A stretch of DNA of 14,657 bases from Treponema sp. (GTDB lineage: Bacteria > Spirochaetota > Spirochaetia > Treponematales > Breznakiellaceae): assembly GCA_009785045.1 (NCBI GenBank), contig WQXC01000034.1:1-14657 (forward strand). The letters run 5' to 3'. Both the position numbers and the translations under genes were made by a program. The notes beneath the pieces were generated by a model. The model did no database searches. It saw only the letters and a program-made list of their open reading frames with translations, and had not been told where the DNA came from. This document shows positions 11,372 to 14,657 of this stretch, one piece after another. How positions within the stretch are numbered: the stretch's first letter is position 1; every line of letters begins with the position of its first letter.

Positions 11372-12058
11372 ATGAGCAAAGTTGTGTTACAGGCTAAAAA
11401 TCGCGAAAAATACGGTTCTTCCGAATCACGCCGAATCAGGCGAAGCGGCAGAATTCCTGCAGTCATTTACGGAAGATCCGGCAAGTCTGTTTCTATCGAT
11501 CTGGATGCAATCGATTTTGCCAAAGGTACAAAAGGTATATCTGAAAGTACAATTGTTAAGGTCGATGTAGAAGGCAAATCTTATGATGCTTTTGTAAAAG
11601 GCACTCAGAGAAATATTGTAGACGGCAATATTCTTCATATCGATTTTTATGAAGTAGAAAGCGGCGTTGCCTTGCGCGCCAGGGTTTCTCTTGTTTTTCA
11701 TGGAAATCCGGTTGGTGTACGCGAAGGCGGTATGCTGGAAACTCCTATGCACGAAATCGAAATCGAATGTCTTCCTGTAGATCTTCCTGAAAGAATCGAA
11801 ATTGATATTTCAAGTCTTAAGGTTAACCAGTCTATACATGTCAGGGATATTCCTCTTGCTAAGACTATAAGGCTTCTTTCCAATCCGGATCAAACTGTTG
11901 CGCTTGTTAAGTTTGCCCAAGCCGAAGCTGCTGCTCCTGCTGCCGCCGCTACAGATGCTGCTGCTGCAACCGCTGCTGCTGGCGCAGCGCCTGCTGCCGC
12001 TGCTGCTGCTCCTGCCGCCGGTGACAAAAAGGCCGCTCCTGCTGCAGATAAAAAATAG
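11372..12058 (+). CDS. rplY: 50S ribosomal protein L25 (Ctc/TL5 type)
   Basis: L25 binds 5S rRNA. The 228-residue product is the long Ctc/TL5 form: an N-terminal L25 domain (residues 1 to about 92, with SRRIRRSGRIPAVIYGR) and a C-terminal TL5 beta domain (about 93-185). Residues 188-228 form an Ala/Pro/Lys low-complexity tail. AGAGG (11359-11363) lies 8 nt before the ATG. The tail is encoded by mixed GCT/GCC/GCA codons and may vary in length between strains. It follows tRNA-Gln. The peptidyl-tRNA hydrolase gene often found next to it is not present before tilS. Confidence 0.95.
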   Translation: MSKVVLQAKNREKYGSSESRRIRRSGRIPAVIYGRSGKSVSIDLDAIDFAKGTKGISESTIVKVDVEGKSYDAFVKGTQRNIVDGNILHIDFYEVESGVALRARVSLVFHGNPVGVREGGMLETPMHEIEIECLPVDLPERIEIDISSLKVNQSIHVRDIPLAKTIRLLSNPDQTVALVKFAQAEAAAPAAAATDAAAATAAAGAAPAAAAAAPAAGDKKAAPAADKK

Positions 12059-12102
12059 AGCTTAACACTATTAATAAATTTGAAAATATTGTTTTTACCG
12101 CT

Positions 12103-13146
12103 TTGAAAGACTGTCCCGCCGGGGCAGTCTTTTTAGCTGCTGTCTCCGGCGGCGCAGACTCCATGGCAATGCTTGCGGCTTTGTGCGCTTTGCAGCGCGA
12201 CGCTTTGCAGTGCGACGTCGTTCAACGCAGGGTTTTCTGCCTGCACGTTGAACACGGTCTTCGCCCGGCGGAAGAGAGCCAGGGTGATGCCGATTATGTC
12301 CGTGAATTTTGTAAAAGTAATAATATAAAATGCAGTGTTGTTTCTGTTCCGCCGGGCAAAATAGCCGCACTTGCGCAGCGCAGAGGTATCGGCATAGAAG
12401 CAGCCGCGCGCCATTTCCGGCACAAAGCGTTATCCAGGGAAGCCGCGCGCCTTGACCAGAGCAATACAGAAAAAACAATTATTTTATTGGCACACACAAA
12501 AGATGATTTACTGGAAATGGCATTGATGCGCATTTTGCGCGGTGTTGGTCCTGCCGGGCTTGCCGCCATGCCTGTGCGCCGCGGAAGGATATTTCGCCCA
12601 TTGCTTGGTATGTCACGCGCCGATATTATTGCGTATTTAAAAGAAAAAAAAATCCAGTGGCGCGAAGATTCTACAAACAGCGACGAAGTGTTTTTGCGTA
12701 ATAAAATCCGATGCCGTCTTGTTCCGATGCTGAACGAGTCGTTTCCTTCGTGGAAAAAAGGCGCGGCTGCAATGGCAGAGACGCAGTCGCTTGCGGCGGA
12801 CTTTATCGCCAAAGAAGCGAGTAGTCGAATTAAATGGGAAATATCCCCAAATGAATGTTTTATTTTTATATGTGCTGAAAGTTTTTTTAAGCAACCTCAA
12901 ATCGTCAGAGAAGAAGCAATCTATCAGGGACTAAACACTTTATCTTCCCTTCGTGCCTCTGTGTCTCTGTGTGAGTCTTCTCGTATTAAATCTGTCAAAC
13001 GTTCTGTTGTAAGAAAGTTCTGCTCAGGCGCGGTAAATGCCGCAGACCTTGGACCGGTTAGAGCCAGACGCAAAGACGGAAAAATCCTGTTATCCCGCAC
13101 AAGAAAAGAGTGCTTTGAAACCGGTATCTCTGTGTTGATTAAATAG
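12103..13146 (+). CDS. tilS: tRNA(Ile)-lysidine synthase
   Basis: TilS converts cytidine 34 of tRNA-Ile(CAU) to lysidine so that it reads AUA; it uses ATP and lysine. The PP-loop motif AAVSGGADS is near the N-terminus. The family blocks HTKDDLLEMALMRILRGVG and STNSDEVFLRNKIRCRLVP follow. At 347 residues it is shorter than E. coli TilS (about 430), with a reduced C-terminal region. The given start is the first canonical one (TTG 12103), but it has no ribosome site. The frame continues upstream with INKFENIVFTALKDCP, which resembles the usual TilS N-terminal helix, so an ATT start at 12070 (AGAG 9 nt upstream) is plausible. A short repeat shared with ispE encodes about nine residues near 284-292. 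The gene runs into ftsH after 24 nt. Confidence 0.93.
   Translation: MKDCPAGAVFLAAVSGGADSMAMLAALCALQRDALQCDVVQRRVFCLHVEHGLRPAEESQGDADYVREFCKSNNIKCSVVSVPPGKIAALAQRRGIGIEAAARHFRHKALSREAARLDQSNTEKTIILLAHTKDDLLEMALMRILRGVGPAGLAAMPVRRGRIFRPLLGMSRADIIAYLKEKKIQWREDSTNSDEVFLRNKIRCRLVPMLNESFPSWKKGAAAMAETQSLAADFIAKEASSRIKWEISPNECFIFICAESFFKQPQIVREEAIYQGLNTLSSLRASVSLCESSRIKSVKRSVVRKFCSGAVNAADLGPVRARRKDGKILLSRTRKECFETGISVLIK
12953..12975 (+). repeat. Short GTGCCTCT-type repeat inside tilS
   Basis: The core GTGCCTCTGTGTCTCTGTG (12953-12971) continues TGAG and differs from the ispE copy (8342-8360) only at three C/T positions. Here it is read one frame over, as R-A-S-V-S-L-C-E. On the opposite strand it would translate as SHRDTEARRE, a phrase I recall from spurious annotations in many bacterial genomes. 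Confidence 0.65.
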
Positions 13147-13170
13147 CCAAAAACGCTTAAAATTCTATAT

Positions 13171-14657
13171 ATGTTCGATCCCAATAACAATATGCCCGAC
13201 CGCGGTTCCGGACAGTCCAGGCGGCCAGGCGGCTTTACATTTATTTTCTTTATAATTGTTGCAGTTCTTTTTATTGCCTTTTTCTTTAGGGGGGATAGCT
13301 CTCCTGTAATGAATATCACTTATTCGGAATTTATGCGCTTTATTGACGATGGTCAGGTTGATTCCGTTACCATTTTTGATGACAGGGCTGTCGATATCTA
13401 CCTGAAAGGGTCGTCTTCGGGCAGTTCCCCTCAGCTTAGGACCCGTATTCCAAATATATCCGATCCTAACCTTATATTAATTCTGCAGAACAGGGGTATC
13501 AACATAACAAGTTCTGCGACAAAAGTAACCTTCATGCGTATTATGATGGATATGCTTCCCTGGATTATCGGGTTTTCCATTATCATGCTAATTTTTAGAA
13601 ATATGCAGGGTATGGGAATGAGGAACTTTTCATTTGGCAAGAGCAAAGCAAAGCGTTATCAGGATGAAGGAAAAAAAGTTAGCTTTACCGATGTAGCGGG
13701 TCAGAAAGATGCCAAATACGAACTTGAAGAAGTTGTTGAGTTTCTTAAAAATCCTCAAAAGTTTACAAAGATGGGAGCGCGTATTCCCAAGGGTGTGCTT
13801 CTTGTAGGAATGCCTGGTACAGGTAAAACATTGATGGCGCGTTCTGTGGCTGGCGAAGCCGGCGTGGCTTTCTTTCACATGTCAGGTTCTGACTTTGTAG
13901 AAATGTTTGTCGGTGTCGGCGCAAGCCGTGTAAGAGACCTTTTTGATCAGGGACGTAAAAGCGCTCCCTGTATAATTTTTATTGATGAACTGGATGCCGT
14001 CGGGCGTACGCGCGGCGCTGGTTACGGCGGCGGCCATGATGAACGCGAACAGACATTGAATCAGCTTCTTGTAGAAATGGACGGCTTTGATTCCAAAGAC
14101 GGCGTTATAATTCTTGCCGCAACAAACCGCCCCGATGTTTTAGACCCTGCGCTTTTACGTCCCGGCCGCTTTGACCGCCAGGTTGTTGTCGCAATGCCTG
14201 ATATAAAAGAGCGTGAGGCGATATTACAGATTCACGCCGCTAAGATTCCGCTTGATAAAGAAATTGATTTAACACGTATTGCAAGAATGACACCGGGAAT
14301 GAGCGGCGCAGATATCGCAAACCTTGTAAACGAAGCAGCGCTTTTTGCCGCGCGTAAAGACCGCGCCGAAGTTGTAATGCCTGACTTTGAAGAAGCAAGA
14401 GATAAGGTATTAATGGGTGTTGCAAGAAAGACGCTTGTTGTTTCCGATAAAGAACGGCGTATGACAGCAATTCACGAAGCAGGACATGCGCTTTTACATT
14501 ATTTTTTAAAAAATGCAGATCCGCTGCACAAGGTTACGGTTATTCCCCGCGGACGCGCGTTGGCAATGGCTCTTTCGCTTCCGGAAGAAGACAGTTACAG
14601 CCGTTCGAAAGGCTGGATAGAAGATCGTATCTCTATCTGTTACGGCGGCTGGCTTGC
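13171..14657 (+). CDS. ftsH: ATP-dependent zinc metalloprotease FtsH (3' end missing)
   Basis: FtsH is a membrane-anchored AAA+ protease that degrades misfolded membrane proteins and some regulators. The gene is cut by the window edge after 495 codons. Two membrane helices (residues about 22-39 and 128-142) flank a periplasmic domain. The AAA module has Walker A GMPGTGKT (213-220), with Met where Pro is usual, Walker B IIFIDELDAVGRTRG, and the second region of homology ATNRPDVLDPALLRPGRFDR. The zinc motif HEAGH is at 435-439; the third zinc ligand would lie past the edge. The ATG at 13171 has no clear ribosome site. It is 24 nt after tilS and likely co-transcribed, a widespread pairing. Confidence 0.96.
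   Translation, partial: MFDPNNNMPDRGSGQSRRPGGFTFIFFIIVAVLFIAFFFRGDSSPVMNITYSEFMRFIDDGQVDSVTIFDDRAVDIYLKGSSSGSSPQLRTRIPNISDPNLILILQNRGINITSSATKVTFMRIMMDMLPWIIGFSIIMLIFRNMQGMGMRNFSFGKSKAKRYQDEGKKVSFTDVAGQKDAKYELEEVVEFLKNPQKFTKMGARIPKGVLLVGMPGTGKTLMARSVAGEAGVAFFHMSGSDFVEMFVGVGASRVRDLFDQGRKSAPCIIFIDELDAVGRTRGAGYGGGHDEREQTLNQLLVEMDGFDSKDGVIILAATNRPDVLDPALLRPGRFDRQVVVAMPDIKEREAILQIHAAKIPLDKEIDLTRIARMTPGMSGADIANLVNEAALFAARKDRAEVVMPDFEEARDKVLMGVARKTLVVSDKERRMTAIHEAGHALLHYFLKNADPLHKVTVIPRGRALAMALSLPEEDSYSRSKGWIEDRISICYGGWL

Noticed and set aside
11949..12164. Leftward frame rich in Gln over the rplY tail
   Set aside because: It is the antisense reading of the GCT/GCA/GCC alanine tail of L25, not an independent gene.
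12924..13319. 131-residue leftward reading frame across tilS and ftsH containing SHRDTEARRE
   Set aside because: It is the reverse of two real genes and has no start signals; only the repeat it contains is of interest.

Overview
The window reads as part of a spirochaete chromosome, most likely a Treponema-like member of the Treponemataceae/Breznakiellaceae type. The reasons are the gene order (L21, Prp, L27, Obg, NadD, LCP protein, RsfS), spirochaete-style lipoproteins with loose lipoboxes, a TpLRR/BspA-type repeat lipoprotein, and a spoVG, tRNA-Gln, L25, tilS, ftsH cluster. Species is an inference; no rRNA is present. At least four genes start with GTG or TTG, and two more may lack a canonical start at the expected place.

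Layout. Positions 1-432 have no convincing protein gene. They hold long A/T homopolymers, a run of 15 G placed like a promoter spacer, and a 71-nt hairpin that looks like a structured RNA. A leftward lipoprotein resembling an ABC solute-binding protein follows (433-1704). A divergent promoter region separates it from a small helical protein of unknown function (1783-2262). From a strong promoter at 2299-2327 runs a tight operon: rplU, prp, rpmA, obgE, a nadD-yqeK fusion, an LCP/LytR-type membrane protein and rsfS (2360-7147). This is a ribosome-assembly and NAD-synthesis block. A leftward gene for an extremely acidic 96-residue protein (7266-7556) converges on it and diverges from ispE (7691-8617).

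A monocistronic 652-residue leucine-rich-repeat lipoprotein (8705-10663) has 18 gap-free 22-residue repeats. spoVG (10887-11171) follows, with a clear promoter and a leader that contains an intrinsic-terminator-like hairpin with two competing 5' arms. Then come tRNA-Gln(TTG), rplY/ctc, tilS and the 5' part of ftsH, which runs off the right edge.

Most of the window is housekeeping: ribosome parts and assembly (L21, L27, L25, Obg, RsfS, Prp), tRNA and its modification (tRNA-Gln, TilS), NAD and isoprenoid synthesis (NadD, IspE), and proteolysis (FtsH). The less ordinary signals are the G-tract promoter with its downstream hairpin RNA, the spoVG leader, a short GTGCCTCY-type repeat inserted in different reading frames in ispE and tilS, a Prp protease whose L27 partner has no N-terminal extension, the polyacidic protein, and the start-codon anomalies of the LCP gene and tilS.
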